A stretch of 64,000 nucleotides of DNA from Lacrimispora algidixylanolytica (GCF_003609635.1 NZ_MCIA01000035.1:1-64000); one strand, 5' to 3'. Counted from the stretch's first letter, positions 33,843 to 42,845 are shown. Made by a program: numbers and translations. The notes: generated from the letters alone by a model not told the origin.

Positions 33843-34423
33843 TGTTAAAGCGTTTATCAGAGAATATTGTTAATTGGCAGGTTAGTAAAAGTATCTTAAC
33901 TAACAAACAAAGTGCCTTGTACCAGTACGCATATGAAGTAATGTTAAATTTTGTAATCAATATATTAATAGCTGTTTTGATTGCAATAGCTTTTAAAGTA
34001 CCGATGCAAGTTTTTGTATTTCTTGTCAGTTACATGCCTTTAAGGTCTTACTGTGGAGGATATCACGCTAAGACGAATGGCGCTTGTACTATCGTTTCCA
34101 CTATTCTGATTTTAGTAGTATGCTTAATGGAAAGAGTTCTAACGGGGGTGTTGGGTACTCTTATAATACCGGTATGCTTTGTGATTTCTGGAGTGTTTAT
34201 CTATGTATATGCTCCTGCTCCTGACAATAATAAGCCATTGGATGAAATAGAAATTAAGCATTATCGAAAAAAAAGCAGATTTGTCTGGTTAGTAGAAGCT
34301 TTAATCGGGGTGGTGTTTTGGTATTTTGGATTAAGAGCTAGTGCTGTGATTGCTATTAGTCATATCATATTGTCTCTAATGTTGGTTTATGGGGTGTTTA
34401 AAAATAAAAAAGCTTGTGATTGA
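33842..34423 (+). CDS. agrB: AgrB-like autoinducer processing endopeptidase
   Basis: 193 residues, membrane protein with several hydrophobic segments. The catalytic pair is present: His75 in CGGYHAKT and Cys82 in NGACT, matching the RSxxGGxHA...C motif of AgrB. It removes the AgrD tail and closes the thiolactone ring, which is then exported. Starts in a TAATG overlap with agrD, so translation is coupled. A near-perfect terminator follows. Confidence 0.93.
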   Translation: MLKRLSENIVNWQVSKSILTNKQSALYQYAYEVMLNFVINILIAVLIAIAFKVPMQVFVFLVSYMPLRSYCGGYHAKTNGACTIVSTILILVVCLMERVLTGVLGTLIIPVCFVISGVFIYVYAPAPDNNKPLDEIEIKHYRKKSRFVWLVEALIGVVFWYFGLRASAVIAISHIILSLMLVYGVFKNKKACD

Positions 34424-34447
34424 TCAAAATAATACTTGAAACTGGAG

Positions 34448-34485
34448 GATAACCTCCTGAGCATCTGCTCAGGAGGTTATCTTTT
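34448..34485 (+). terminator. Strong terminator after agrB
   Basis: GATAACCTCCTGAGCA and TGCTCAGGAGGTTATC form a 16-bp perfect stem with a minimal loop, followed by TTTT. It separates the agr genes from the next cluster, which therefore needs its own promoter. Confidence 0.9.
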
Positions 34486-34614
34486 AAAAAAGTATATATT
34501 TTATAATGCTCACATTAGTTAATAGGTACATTAAATAAGTGTACTTAAAGAATAATTGCAAATACTCTGTCGAAATGATTTCTCGTAAATATTATACACT
34601 GTAATAGCTATGCT

Positions 34615-34646
34615 AATTTCGGCACTGAAAGCGTATAATTTTGGCA
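34615..34646 (+). promoter_or_regulatory. Second direct-repeat box pair, predicted AgrA site
   Basis: AATTTCGGCA (34615-34624) and AATTTTGGCA (34637-34646), again 22 bases apart from start to start, with GTATAATTTTGGCA shared with the agrD site (TGTATAATTTTGGCA). Possible -10 boxes TAGAAT (34675-34680) or TATACT (34680-34685) follow. It lies between the agr terminator and the gene at 34730. Confidence 0.62.
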
Positions 34647-34729
34647 TATGTGTTGAAAAAAAAAACTGCAGATGTAGAATATACTTATGCATGATTAGTA
34701 GAACGGGGGAATGAAAGGATGACTAGAAG

Positions 34730-35197
34730 GTGAGCACAGAAAGAATTAACGAAAGTTATTATCAATATAGAGCTAGCTGTTATATTAGAAGAGTTGATGG
34801 GACAGAGAAAATTAAAAGGTATCAGTTAGATACAGATATTTGTTATGGGGATCTTTATTTTTGGAATCGATATTATTTTCTTAAAAAAAGTCAAAATTTA
34901 TTATACAACCTGGCAGCACAGGATACCAGGAATGTGAAATGTAAGATTTTACAGGAAAACCTAGTGCTTATTCCCAGGTTTACTTATAATTCGAATCAAA
35001 AGAAAAATAAATCAGGAAACTTGATTAAAAGATTCCTGCTGAATATAGAAATGCTTCTTCTGCTTCTTTTAAATACGTTCAAATCTTCTGTAGCTACAGA
35101 AAAGAATGGAATTTTCTCAAAAGGAGTAGAATTAGAAATCTTCCCTGAGGCCAGAATTGAGACGGAAAAGCAGGTGCTGGTTAAGGAAGAATTATGA
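34730..35197 (+). CDS. Hypothetical protein, first gene of the agr-adjacent cluster
   Basis: Not recognised. 155 residues from GTG 34730, with AAAGGA about 9 bases before. The first 100 residues are aromatic-rich and basic (YYQYRASCYIRRVDGTEK; LYFWNRYYFLKK); a hydrophobic stretch follows (LLNIEMLLLLLLNTFK, about residues 105-120) and an acidic tail. It may be membrane-associated through that segment. Next gene starts 23 bases after the stop. Predicted to be driven by the direct-repeat promoter at 34615-34646. Confidence 0.6.
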   Translation: MSTERINESYYQYRASCYIRRVDGTEKIKRYQLDTDICYGDLYFWNRYYFLKKSQNLLYNLAAQDTRNVKCKILQENLVLIPRFTYNSNQKKNKSGNLIKRFLLNIEMLLLLLLNTFKSSVATEKNGIFSKGVELEIFPEARIETEKQVLVKEEL

Positions 35198-35219
35198 TAT
35201 TTTTACGGAGGATAAAATC

Positions 35220-35810
35220 ATGTTAAAGAAAGAAAAAGTAGCGGCTGACCGGCATCTTGAATGGATCAATCGGTTTACCAGCATTGAGACTGGGATTTAT
35301 ATTGATGGTGAGCTGATACAGTTTCAGGAAACTATGTTATTTAATAATGAACTAGGGGTGTCACTTCCTAGCACATTTCGAGAAATGACAAAAGATGAAG
35401 CTAAGAAAAAGTATTTTTCAGAACAGCGTCCTGAAATTATAAGATCGAATGAAGATGGATCCATTAATTTTTGTTTTAACATGATAGATAAAAGCATAAA
35501 AGAAGATCAGATGGAAGGCGTGATACATGAATTTTATCGCGTCCTGAAACGGTTTCAGCCAATGAGTGTATGTCTGGATACTGGCTCAGAGTTAGAAGAT
35601 GAGGCACCTAGCGCATGGATGGAGTTTATAAGCAATGCCCTTAATGAAAACATCTATAATGTTCTGACCATATACCCGGCAGGCGATAGACTTCTTATGA
35701 TTATGTTCAACTGTCCTTTTGAAAAGCGGATACCATGGTCTAATTGCTTATCCCTCGTGAGGAAAAGCGTAGTACTATACGGAGACAAGGCAAATGTGGA
35801 AATTGGTTAA
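35220..35810 (+). CDS. Hypothetical protein, second gene of the agr-adjacent cluster
   Basis: Not recognised. 196 residues from ATG 35220, with ACGGAGG 9 bases before. Soluble, acidic, without signal peptide or membrane segment; blocks such as RFTSIETGIYIDGELIQFQE, GVSLPSTFREM and SINFCFNMIDKSIKED suggest a compact alpha/beta fold. A longer frame from 35157 overlaps the upstream gene and is not supported. The next small gene starts 49 bases downstream. Confidence 0.62.
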   Translation: MLKKEKVAADRHLEWINRFTSIETGIYIDGELIQFQETMLFNNELGVSLPSTFREMTKDEAKKKYFSEQRPEIIRSNEDGSINFCFNMIDKSIKEDQMEGVIHEFYRVLKRFQPMSVCLDTGSELEDEAPSAWMEFISNALNENIYNVLTIYPAGDRLLMIMFNCPFEKRIPWSNCLSLVRKSVVLYGDKANVEIG

Positions 35811-35858
35811 TCGATGATCCAATGTGCCGCTTTTTGTTGTTTAAACTAGGAGAAATAT

Positions 35859-36053
35859 ATGGAGATAAAAATGGAGAAAAAGCAAAACCTTCAGGATTTG
35901 TACGGTTATTTTTGTGGGATGTTAGCGAGAGGAAATATAGACGAAATATTTGGACCGGCTTTGGGAGCAGTGCCTGATCTAGGAGTTGTAACCGGGAGCA
36001 TTAACATTTTGAAACCTTCTGGGACGAATACATCGGACCGTACCTTTCGGTGA
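35859..36053 (+). CDS. Small hypothetical protein, 64 aa; possible precursor peptide
   Basis: Not recognised. AGGAG lies 6 bases before ATG 35859. N-terminal half is a charged helix (MEKKQNLQDLYGYFCGMLAR), C-terminal half is Gly/Pro/Val-rich (FGPALGAVPDLGVVTGSIN). That two-part layout is like a leader plus core of a small peptide, but no processing enzyme or transporter adjoins it and there is no double-Gly site that is certain. A small structural partner of the 196-residue protein is equally possible. Confidence 0.5.
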   Translation: MEIKMEKKQNLQDLYGYFCGMLARGNIDEIFGPALGAVPDLGVVTGSINILKPSGTNTSDRTFR

Positions 36054-36116
36054 TTGGATAAATAAAGAAGTGGTGCCACCAAAATTTAATGGAATATTTT
36101 GAGTCGCAAATGAAAG

Positions 36117-36134
36117 CCCCTGCACCCGCAGGGG
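36117..36134. terminator. Short GC-rich hairpin between convergent genes
   Basis: CCCCTGC and GCAGGGG form a 7-bp stem with a 4-base loop, between the small gene at 35859 and the convergent XRE gene. A weak U tract on the minus side. May end both transcripts. Confidence 0.5.
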
Positions 36135-36154
36135 AGATCGTTATTCATGGTTAT

Positions 36155-36463
36155 TTAAGACTGTAACCTGTTGATCATAGTCAGGATCAGCAAAAGGTCA
36201 CCGTCTGAAAGTGTCTTAAGCTTATCTACCGCTTCTCTGATTAAAGGCGGGTTTGAAATGTCATCATCAAAGAAATCCCTAGGAGTTACACCAAGGTAAT
36301 CGCAGATTGCTAGGAATTCAGTCATGGAAGGAAAGCTTCTGCCGCTGGAAATACTTTGAATGTAGCTTCTACTGTGTCCTAACTCGATGCTCATCTTATG
36401 CTCCGCTACTCCCTTTTTTATCCTCAATTCAGTAATTCGTTTGTTAATATAATCTTGCTCCAT
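36155..36463 (-). CDS. XRE-family helix-turn-helix regulator
   Basis: 102 residues. HTH_3 domain (ITELRIKKGVAEHKMSIELG, HSRSYIQSISSGRSFPSMTE, FLAICDYLGVTPRDFF) with a short C-terminal tail that could dimerise. Start at ATG 36463, 7 bases after GGGAGAGG; a GTG at 36472 abuts the ribosome binding site. Single-domain DNA-binding repressor, target unknown. It is the last gene before the chemoreceptor and is transcribed away from it. Confidence 0.88.
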   Translation of the reverse strand: MEQDYINKRITELRIKKGVAEHKMSIELGHSRSYIQSISSGRSFPSMTEFLAICDYLGVTPRDFFDDDISNPPLIREAVDKLKTLSDGDLLLILTMINRLQS

Positions 36464-36585
36464 ATCTTTCACCTCTCCCTATATATTGTATGATATCATA
36501 AATCATAAAATACACGATTAAAGTATGTAAAATAAATATATTGCATATTATGATTACGAATAGTATAATGAATGACGGTTAAAAT

Positions 36586-36810
36586 TATGCATTTGCCAGG
36601 CAGAAGGAAGGAGATGTTTCGGTTACACATGTAAAATTAATGGATTTTATGAAGTTGCCCTTGTGACATTAAGATATTATTAATCAGTTGGAATTGTCTC
36701 TATAAGTTCCAAATGGGGAGCATGATAAAATAGCATTGATTGATCAAAAAGTAGAAGAAAACTTTACCTTAACAAAGTATTATTTAATTAATATTTATGT
36801 CGAAACATGA
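36586..36810 (+). pseudogene. Possible decayed coding sequence
   Basis: One frame reads YAFARQKEGDVSVTHVKLMD, then stops, then KIALIDQKVEENFTLTKYYL and ends at a TGA at 36808. Three stops interrupt 74 codons. The residue composition is protein-like but no family was recognised. Otherwise the 385-base gap between the XRE gene and the chemoreceptor holds no gene. Confidence 0.25.
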
Positions 36811-36848
36811 AAGGTAAAGGCAAAATCCGAAGCACGGGAGAGAAAAGT

Positions 36849-38921
36849 ATGAAGAGAAAAATAGGAATAAGAAGCATCGGAATCAAGATGTTGCTTGGAA
36901 TTTTACCTGTTGTTGTGTTAGCATTGGGATTATTAGCAAAAATCAGTGAGTCTACAAGCCGTGATTTGATTACACAGCAAAGCAATTCCACCATGCAGTC
37001 AGAACTGAAGGCAAATGTCAACAGCATCAATGATTACTTGAATGTGGTTGAAACAACTGCTATGAATATTTCGCAGGTGGTTGGTTCTTCTTACCAAACG
37101 ACACAGTTGGACACGTATGGAGCTGCTATTTCAAAAATTATAGAGAGCAACGATTTAATCCTGGGAAGCGGCATTTGGTTTGAGCCAAATACATTTGATG
37201 CCCAGCAAAAATATATGGGTCCTTACTGGCATAAAGTGGGGGATAAGACAGAACTAACGTATGAGTACAACAATGCGAGCTATGACTATTTTAACCAGGA
37301 ATACTATAAGCTTGCAAAAAGCGGGATAAAAAAGGCTGTTATTACGGATCCATATTTTGATCCGACCTTAAATATCACAATGGCTTCCTGTACTGCGCCG
37401 ATTTATGATTCAAACGGAAAATTCATTGGAGCTGTTACAGTTGATATGCAGTTAAGTGATATCAATGAACTTATTCAGTCTATTAAGGTTGGAAAGAATG
37501 GAACTGCAATGCTTACCTCTTCCAGCGGTATTTACCTGTGTGGAACGGATCAGGAAAAGATAACAAAAGGTGTCAATATTTCACAAGATGAGAATGGTTC
37601 TCTTGCAGCGGCAGGTACATCCATGCTTTCAAGTGAAAAAGGCAAGGTTAACTATACGGACGGAAGTGAGACATACAATCTTTATTATGACAAGGTGCCT
37701 GATATTGGTTGGATTATAATGATTAAGATGCCTCAGTCTGAACTGGAAGAACCGATTGTTGCACTGAATGCCAAGCTTATGCAGGTGAGTGTAATTGCAA
37801 TTATCTGTTGTATTTTGGCGGTATTGTTCCAGGTTGCAGTTATTGCCTCTGGTCTGAATAAGGTAAAACGGTTTGCAGGATCTCTTGCAGAAGGTGATTT
37901 TACAATAAAACCACTTAAGTCAAGAAGCAAAGATGAATTGGGCCAGATGAGCAGTTCCTTAAATAATATGTTCACCAACAACAAGGCTGTGATTGAGCAG
38001 ATTTCGGAACAGGCAGGCGGTATCACCGATGCCAGCGTGCGTTTGAATTCCGTATCTGGGGATCTGCAGCAGCAGTTTAGCGAAGTTAAAGTTTACATGG
38101 GAGATGTAGATAAGGCTATGATGTCTTCTAGTGCCGCAACGGAAGAATTAAATGCTTCTATGTCTGAGGTAAATACTTCCGTGAACGTTCTTGCTGGTGA
38201 AACAGGAAAAAGCAGTAAGATGGCCGGAGAAATCATGGAACGTGCACGGGAGATCGAAAAGAACAGCCGTGTTGCTTATGAAAGTGCCGCTGATATCTCA
38301 AAACAACGGGAACAGGATCTTTTGATGGCAGTAGAACATGCCAAAGTAGTAGATAAGATTGGGGATATGGCAAGAGTTATTTCCAATACTGCTTCTCAGA
38401 TTAACTTATTGTCCTTAAATGCTTCCATAGAAGCGGTCAGAGCCGGAGAGCAGGGAAGAGGTTTTGCAGTTGTAGCCAGAGAGATTGGAAGACTTGCAAA
38501 AGATACTTCTGAGATCGTTAAGGAGATTGAAGGAACTATTACAGAGGTACAAAAAGCATTTGGCATGATGATGAACGGATCAGAGTCTATGTTGAAGTTC
38601 TTAAAAGAGACGGTTACTCCTGATTACAATAACTTTGTAGATGTAGGACAGCAGTATGGACGGGATGCGGTTTCTATAGAAGAGATTTCAAATGAGATAG
38701 CCGAAATGGCCGATAATATCAGTCAGGTAATGCAGGAAGTTCGTGATGCAATTCAGAATGTCTCTGAATCTGTCCAGACTACGGCTGGTAACAGCAGCAT
38801 GGTTCTTTCCACCATTGAAAAAGCATATGATGTTGTTACGGATATGTCAAAGATGTCTCAGAAGCAGGAACGTATTGCAGAAGAGCTCAATACCGTTGTA
38901 TCTGGTTTCAAACTGAAATAA
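36849..38921 (+). CDS. Methyl-accepting chemotaxis protein
   Basis: 690 residues. N-terminal membrane anchor (IGIKMLLGILPVVVLALGLL), an extracellular dCache-type sensor (about residues 40-300, with GSGIWFEPNTFD, YYKLAKSG and GAVTVDMQLSDI), a second membrane segment (VSVIAIICCILAVLFQVAVI), HAMP, and the cytoplasmic signalling domain with the hairpin tip (INLLSLNASIEAVRAGEQGR, GFAVVAREIGRLA). dCache sensors of this form often bind amino acids or other small carboxylates; the ligand cannot be read. Start at ATG 36849 after GGGAGAG; an upstream ATG at 36807 is less well placed. A hairpin follows. Confidence 0.94.
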   Translation: MKRKIGIRSIGIKMLLGILPVVVLALGLLAKISESTSRDLITQQSNSTMQSELKANVNSINDYLNVVETTAMNISQVVGSSYQTTQLDTYGAAISKIIESNDLILGSGIWFEPNTFDAQQKYMGPYWHKVGDKTELTYEYNNASYDYFNQEYYKLAKSGIKKAVITDPYFDPTLNITMASCTAPIYDSNGKFIGAVTVDMQLSDINELIQSIKVGKNGTAMLTSSSGIYLCGTDQEKITKGVNISQDENGSLAAAGTSMLSSEKGKVNYTDGSETYNLYYDKVPDIGWIIMIKMPQSELEEPIVALNAKLMQVSVIAIICCILAVLFQVAVIASGLNKVKRFAGSLAEGDFTIKPLKSRSKDELGQMSSSLNNMFTNNKAVIEQISEQAGGITDASVRLNSVSGDLQQQFSEVKVYMGDVDKAMMSSSAATEELNASMSEVNTSVNVLAGETGKSSKMAGEIMERAREIEKNSRVAYESAADISKQREQDLLMAVEHAKVVDKIGDMARVISNTASQINLLSLNASIEAVRAGEQGRGFAVVAREIGRLAKDTSEIVKEIEGTITEVQKAFGMMMNGSESMLKFLKETVTPDYNNFVDVGQQYGRDAVSIEEISNEIAEMADNISQVMQEVRDAIQNVSESVQTTAGNSSMVLSTIEKAYDVVTDMSKMSQKQERIAEELNTVVSGFKLK

Positions 38922-38927
38922 AAACGG

Positions 38928-38959
38928 TCTGTCTCCGGTAGTGATACGCCGGAGACAGA
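38928..38959 (+). terminator. Hairpin after the chemoreceptor gene
   Basis: TCTGTCTCCGG and CCGGAGACAGA form an 11-bp perfect stem with a 10-base loop. Followed by TAAAGAAAAGG, without a good U tract. Confidence 0.6.
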
Positions 38960-38987
38960 TAAAGAAAAGGATTTTAATAGAATATCC

Positions 38988-39016
38988 TTGACATTTTAGT
39001 CTTCTGTTATTACAAT
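38988..39016 (+). promoter_or_regulatory. Promoter of the pheST operon
   Basis: TTGACA (38988-38993), 17 bases, TACAAT (39011-39016). Transcription would start near 39023 and give a leader of about 340 bases that contains the T-box. Confidence 0.8.
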
Positions 39017-39022
39017 GATAGA

Positions 39023-39310
39023 AAATAATAATGTCATATATGAAATGCTATGATGGTGTCAGTAGATACTTATTTTCTTCCAGAGAGAAGGGGCCACCGG
39101 CTGTAAGCCCTTTTAAGTTCAGATAAGAGATCGAATTTCCCGCCGAAGCAGCATGGTTGAAGCCGTTTTCCTGTGTTTTCAGGTATCCGGTGTGTAGGTC
39201 ATGACGTTTTATACACGTTACGTATACCGAGTGCCTGTGAGATTCACAGGAAACAGGGTGGTACCGCGAATATAGCTTCGTCCCTTTTTGGGGCGGGCTT
39301 TTTTTATTTG
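39023..39310 (+). ncRNA. T-box leader controlling pheST
   Basis: The T-box antiterminator sequence AGGGTGGTACCGCG is at 39255-39268, followed by a terminator (CGTCCC ... GGGCGGG and TTTTTTT, 39278-39308). Upstream is a long folded leader. Uncharged tRNA-Phe would pair with UGGUACC and the specifier codon to prevent termination. A candidate specifier UUC is at 39137-39139, within GAATTTCCC, in agreement with Phe; the exact specifier was not confirmed by folding. Confidence 0.9.
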
Positions 39311-39364
39311 TTTTAGCTCTTAGGCTAAGGAAAAAATCAATGATGAAAGAAGGAGAGCATGATC

Positions 39365-40384
39365 ATGAGAGACCAATTGGAACAGATCAAGAAAGAAGCA
39401 TTAAAGCAGATCGAAGCTTCGGATGCGTTGGAAAAACTGAATGACATTAAAGTTGCTTACCTCGGAAAAAAGGGTGAACTGACCAATGTTTTAAAAAGTA
39501 TGAAGGATGTTGCGCCAGAAGACAGACCAAAAGTAGGGCAGCTTGTTAATGACGCACGTGCCGTAATTGAAGGGAAGTTAGAGGAAACCATCGCTGTTCT
39601 GCAAAAGAAAGTAAGAGAAGAACAGTTAAATAAAGAAGTGATTGATGTGACTCTTCCGGCTAAAAGAAGTAAGTCAGGTCATACTCACCCCAATACCATT
39701 GCACTAGAAGAGGTAGAGAGAATTTTCGTTGGCATGGGATATGAGGTAATGGAAGGTCCTGAAGTAGAATATGATCACTACAATTTTGAAAAACTAAATA
39801 TTCCTAAGAATCATCCCGCAAGAGATGAGCAGGATACGTTCTATATCAGTGACAGCATTGTCTTAAGAAGCCAGACTTCACCGGTTCAGATTCGTGCCAT
39901 GGAAGAAGGAAAGCTGCCTATCCGTATGCTGGCACCAGGGCGTGTATTCCGCTCCGATGAAGTGGATGCAACCCATTCCCCATCCTTCCATCAGATTGAA
40001 GGTCTTGTAATTGATAAGAATATAACCTTTGCAGACTTAAAGGGTACTCTTGCAGAATTTGCAAAAGAACTGTTTGGACCAGAAACAAAGGTTAAGTTCC
40101 GTCCTCATCATTTTCCTTTCACAGAACCTAGCGCTGAGGTTGATGTGACCTGCTTTAAATGTGGTGGCGATGGATGCCGTTTCTGTAAGGGATCTGGTTG
40201 GATTGAGATCCTAGGATGTGGCATGGTTCACCCCAATGTACTTTCTATGAGTGGAATCGACCCAGATGAGTACTCTGGATTTGCTTTTGGAGTTGGTCTA
40301 GAGCGAATCGCATTACTAAAATATGAAATTGACGATATGAGATTGCTGTATGAAAATGATATCAGATTTTTAAAGCAGTTCTAG
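39365..40384 (+). CDS. pheS: Phenylalanyl-tRNA synthetase alpha subunit
   Basis: 339 residues. Class II synthetase subunit that carries the catalytic centre. N-terminal coiled coil (residues 1-85), motif 2 region (FRSDEVDATHSPSFHQIEG), a Cys cluster CFKCGGDGCRFCKGSGW that binds zinc in many bacterial PheS, and motif 3 GFAFGVGLERIALLKY. ATG 39365 is 9 bases after AAGGAG; ATG 39359 is too close to that site. Follows the T-box and precedes pheT by 22 bases. Confidence 0.97.
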   Translation: MRDQLEQIKKEALKQIEASDALEKLNDIKVAYLGKKGELTNVLKSMKDVAPEDRPKVGQLVNDARAVIEGKLEETIAVLQKKVREEQLNKEVIDVTLPAKRSKSGHTHPNTIALEEVERIFVGMGYEVMEGPEVEYDHYNFEKLNIPKNHPARDEQDTFYISDSIVLRSQTSPVQIRAMEEGKLPIRMLAPGRVFRSDEVDATHSPSFHQIEGLVIDKNITFADLKGTLAEFAKELFGPETKVKFRPHHFPFTEPSAEVDVTCFKCGGDGCRFCKGSGWIEILGCGMVHPNVLSMSGIDPDEYSGFAFGVGLERIALLKYEIDDMRLLYENDIRFLKQF

Positions 40385-40406
40385 GAATAGAAAGGGAGAG
40401 AAATCA

Positions 40407-42827
40407 ATGAATACACCATTATCATGGATTAAAGCATACGTTCCGGAACTGGTTGTGTCACCTCAGGAATACACAGATGCCATGACGCTTAGCGGAACTA
40501 AAGTAGAAGGATTTGAATGTCTGGACAAGAATTTAGAGAAGATTGTGGTTGGACACATCTTATCCATCGAACGTCACCCAGATGCAGATAAATTAATTAT
40601 CTGCCAGGTGAATGTTGGAGAAGAGACCGTTCAGATTGTGACCGGAGCGTCCAATGTTGCGGTTGGAGATAAGGTTCCAGTGGTTCTAGATGGAGGAAAG
40701 GTGGCAGGAGGCCATGACGGCGGTGCCCTTCCAGAGGCTGGAATCAAAATTAAAAAAGGTAAATTAAGGGGGATAGAATCTTGCGGTATGATGTGTTCCA
40801 TCGAAGAGCTAGGAGGCACTAGTGAGATGTATCCAGATGCCCCGGAAAGTGGAATTTATATTCTTCCAGGAGATGCAATTCCTGGTGAGGATGCGGTGGA
40901 ATTACTTGGATTTCACGATACTGTATTTGAATATGAAATCACTTCGAACAGGGTTGACTGTTACAGCGTGATTGGAATCGCCAGAGAAGCAGCGGCTACC
41001 TTCCGTAAGAGTTTTGTCCCTCCGGTAGTTACTGCAACGGGTAACAAGGAAGATATTAATGATTATTTAAAAGTATCTGTAAAGGACAATAAACTTTGCC
41101 CTCGTTACTGTGCAAGAATGGTGAAAAATATTAAGATAGCGCCCTCTCCAGTTTGGATGCAAAGACGCCTTGCTGCTTGTGGAATCCGACCTATTAATAA
41201 TATTGTTGATATCACCAATTATGTAATGGAAGAGTTTGGTCAGCCCATGCATGCATTTGATTATGATTACATTGCGAATCATGAAATCATTGTAGCATGT
41301 GCAAAGGATGGGGATACGTTCCAAACGTTAGACGGACAGGAAAGAAAGCTTGATCGTTCTATTTTAATGATCAATGACGGTGAAAAAGCGGTAGGAATCG
41401 CAGGAATTATGGGAGGAGATAACTCTAAAATCACAGATGACGTAAAGACGATGGTCTTTGAAGCGGCATGTTTTGACGGCACTAATATCCGTCTTTCTTC
41501 CAAAAAAGTCGGACTTAGAACCGATGCTTCCGGCAAATTTGAAAAAGGACTTGATCCCAATAATGCAATTTTAGCAATGAACCGAGCTTGTCAGCTAATT
41601 GAAGAATTAGGCGCTGGAGAAGTTGTTGGCGGAATTATTGATATCTATCCAGAAACAAGAGAGGGAAAAAGAATTCCTTTTGAACCGGAAAAGATGAACC
41701 GATTGTTAGGAACTAAAATATCTGCAGAAACAATGCTTGAGTATTATAAAATGATTGAACTGGGGTATGATGAATCTTCTTCTGATATCCTCATCCCGAC
41801 CTTCCGTCAGGATCTGGAGTGTATGGCAGACCTTGCAGAGGAAGTAGCCAGATTCTTTGGATATGATAAGATCCCGGTATCTCTGCCAAACGGAGAGGCC
41901 ACCACAGGAAAGCTGTCCTATAAATTAAGAGTAGAGCAAATCGCCAGAGAAGTGGCTGAATTTGCTGGTTTCTCCCAGGGAATGACATATTCCTTTGAAA
42001 GCCCTAAGGTATTTGATAAGCTTTTGCTACCAATTGACAGTCCTCTTCGTGTGACCGTTAATATCTTAAATCCCCTGGGCGAAGATTTTAGTGTAATGAG
42101 GACTTCTCCTCTTCACGGTATGTTAAACTCTCTGTCCACCAATTATAATCGAAGAAATAAAAGCGTTCGTCTTTATGAACTGGCTAACATCTATCTTCCA
42201 AAAGCGATTCCTTTAACGGAACTGCCTGAGGAAAGAATGCAGCTAACATTTGGCTTTTACGGAGATGGCGATTTCTTTGATATGAAGGGTGTAGTGGAAG
42301 AATTATTTGAGAAAACAGGCATGAACAAAAAGCCTCATTATAAACCAGCAAGTGACAAACCATTCCTTCATCCAGGAAGATCCGCTGAAATTATTTATGA
42401 CGGAATTACCATCGGATATATTGGCGAGGTTCATCCAGAGGTTACGGATAATTATAAAATCAGTGAGAGAGCTTATGTAGCAGTTATTGACATGCCATCT
42501 ATGATTCCTTTTACAGATTTCGACCGCAAATACGTTGGAATTGCAAAGTATCCTGCAGTTACAAGAGATATCAGTATGGTAGTGCCTAAGAATATTTTGG
42601 TAGGCCAGATTGAAGAGGTAATTGAACAGCGAGGCGGAAATAACCTGGAAGGCTACGAACTGTTCGACATTTACGAAGGAGCGCAGATTTTGTCCGGCTT
42701 TAAATCAGTGGCTTATTCTATCACATTCCGTGCCACAGATCATACACTGGAAGATCAGGAGGTTTCTGCAGTCATGAAAAAAATTCTGAATGGGTTGCAG
42801 GGGCTGGGAATCGAACTTCGTGCATAA
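40407..42827 (+). CDS. pheT: Phenylalanyl-tRNA synthetase beta subunit
   Basis: 806 residues. Domain order: N-terminal catalytic-like start, EMAP-II-type tRNA-binding domain (VVGHILSIERHPDADKLIIC ... VTGASNV), B3/B4 editing domain (ITSNRVDCYSVIGIAREAAA ... NIVDITNYVMEEFGQPMHAF), B5 domain (MNRLLGTKIS), core, and the C-terminal ferredoxin-like anticodon-binding domain (KYPAVTRDISMVV). Full-length. GGGAGAG before ATG. A terminator follows. Confidence 0.97.
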   Translation: MNTPLSWIKAYVPELVVSPQEYTDAMTLSGTKVEGFECLDKNLEKIVVGHILSIERHPDADKLIICQVNVGEETVQIVTGASNVAVGDKVPVVLDGGKVAGGHDGGALPEAGIKIKKGKLRGIESCGMMCSIEELGGTSEMYPDAPESGIYILPGDAIPGEDAVELLGFHDTVFEYEITSNRVDCYSVIGIAREAAATFRKSFVPPVVTATGNKEDINDYLKVSVKDNKLCPRYCARMVKNIKIAPSPVWMQRRLAACGIRPINNIVDITNYVMEEFGQPMHAFDYDYIANHEIIVACAKDGDTFQTLDGQERKLDRSILMINDGEKAVGIAGIMGGDNSKITDDVKTMVFEAACFDGTNIRLSSKKVGLRTDASGKFEKGLDPNNAILAMNRACQLIEELGAGEVVGGIIDIYPETREGKRIPFEPEKMNRLLGTKISAETMLEYYKMIELGYDESSSDILIPTFRQDLECMADLAEEVARFFGYDKIPVSLPNGEATTGKLSYKLRVEQIAREVAEFAGFSQGMTYSFESPKVFDKLLLPIDSPLRVTVNILNPLGEDFSVMRTSPLHGMLNSLSTNYNRRNKSVRLYELANIYLPKAIPLTELPEERMQLTFGFYGDGDFFDMKGVVEELFEKTGMNKKPHYKPASDKPFLHPGRSAEIIYDGITIGYIGEVHPEVTDNYKISERAYVAVIDMPSMIPFTDFDRKYVGIAKYPAVTRDISMVVPKNILVGQIEEVIEQRGGNNLEGYELFDIYEGAQILSGFKSVAYSITFRATDHTLEDQEVSAVMKKILNGLQGLGIELRA

Positions 42828-42845
42828 AAAAGATATTATATAGCA

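Noticed and set aside
39100-39310. Leader peptide-type attenuator before pheS
   Set aside because: No Phe-rich short open frame; the T-box sequence and terminator explain the region.
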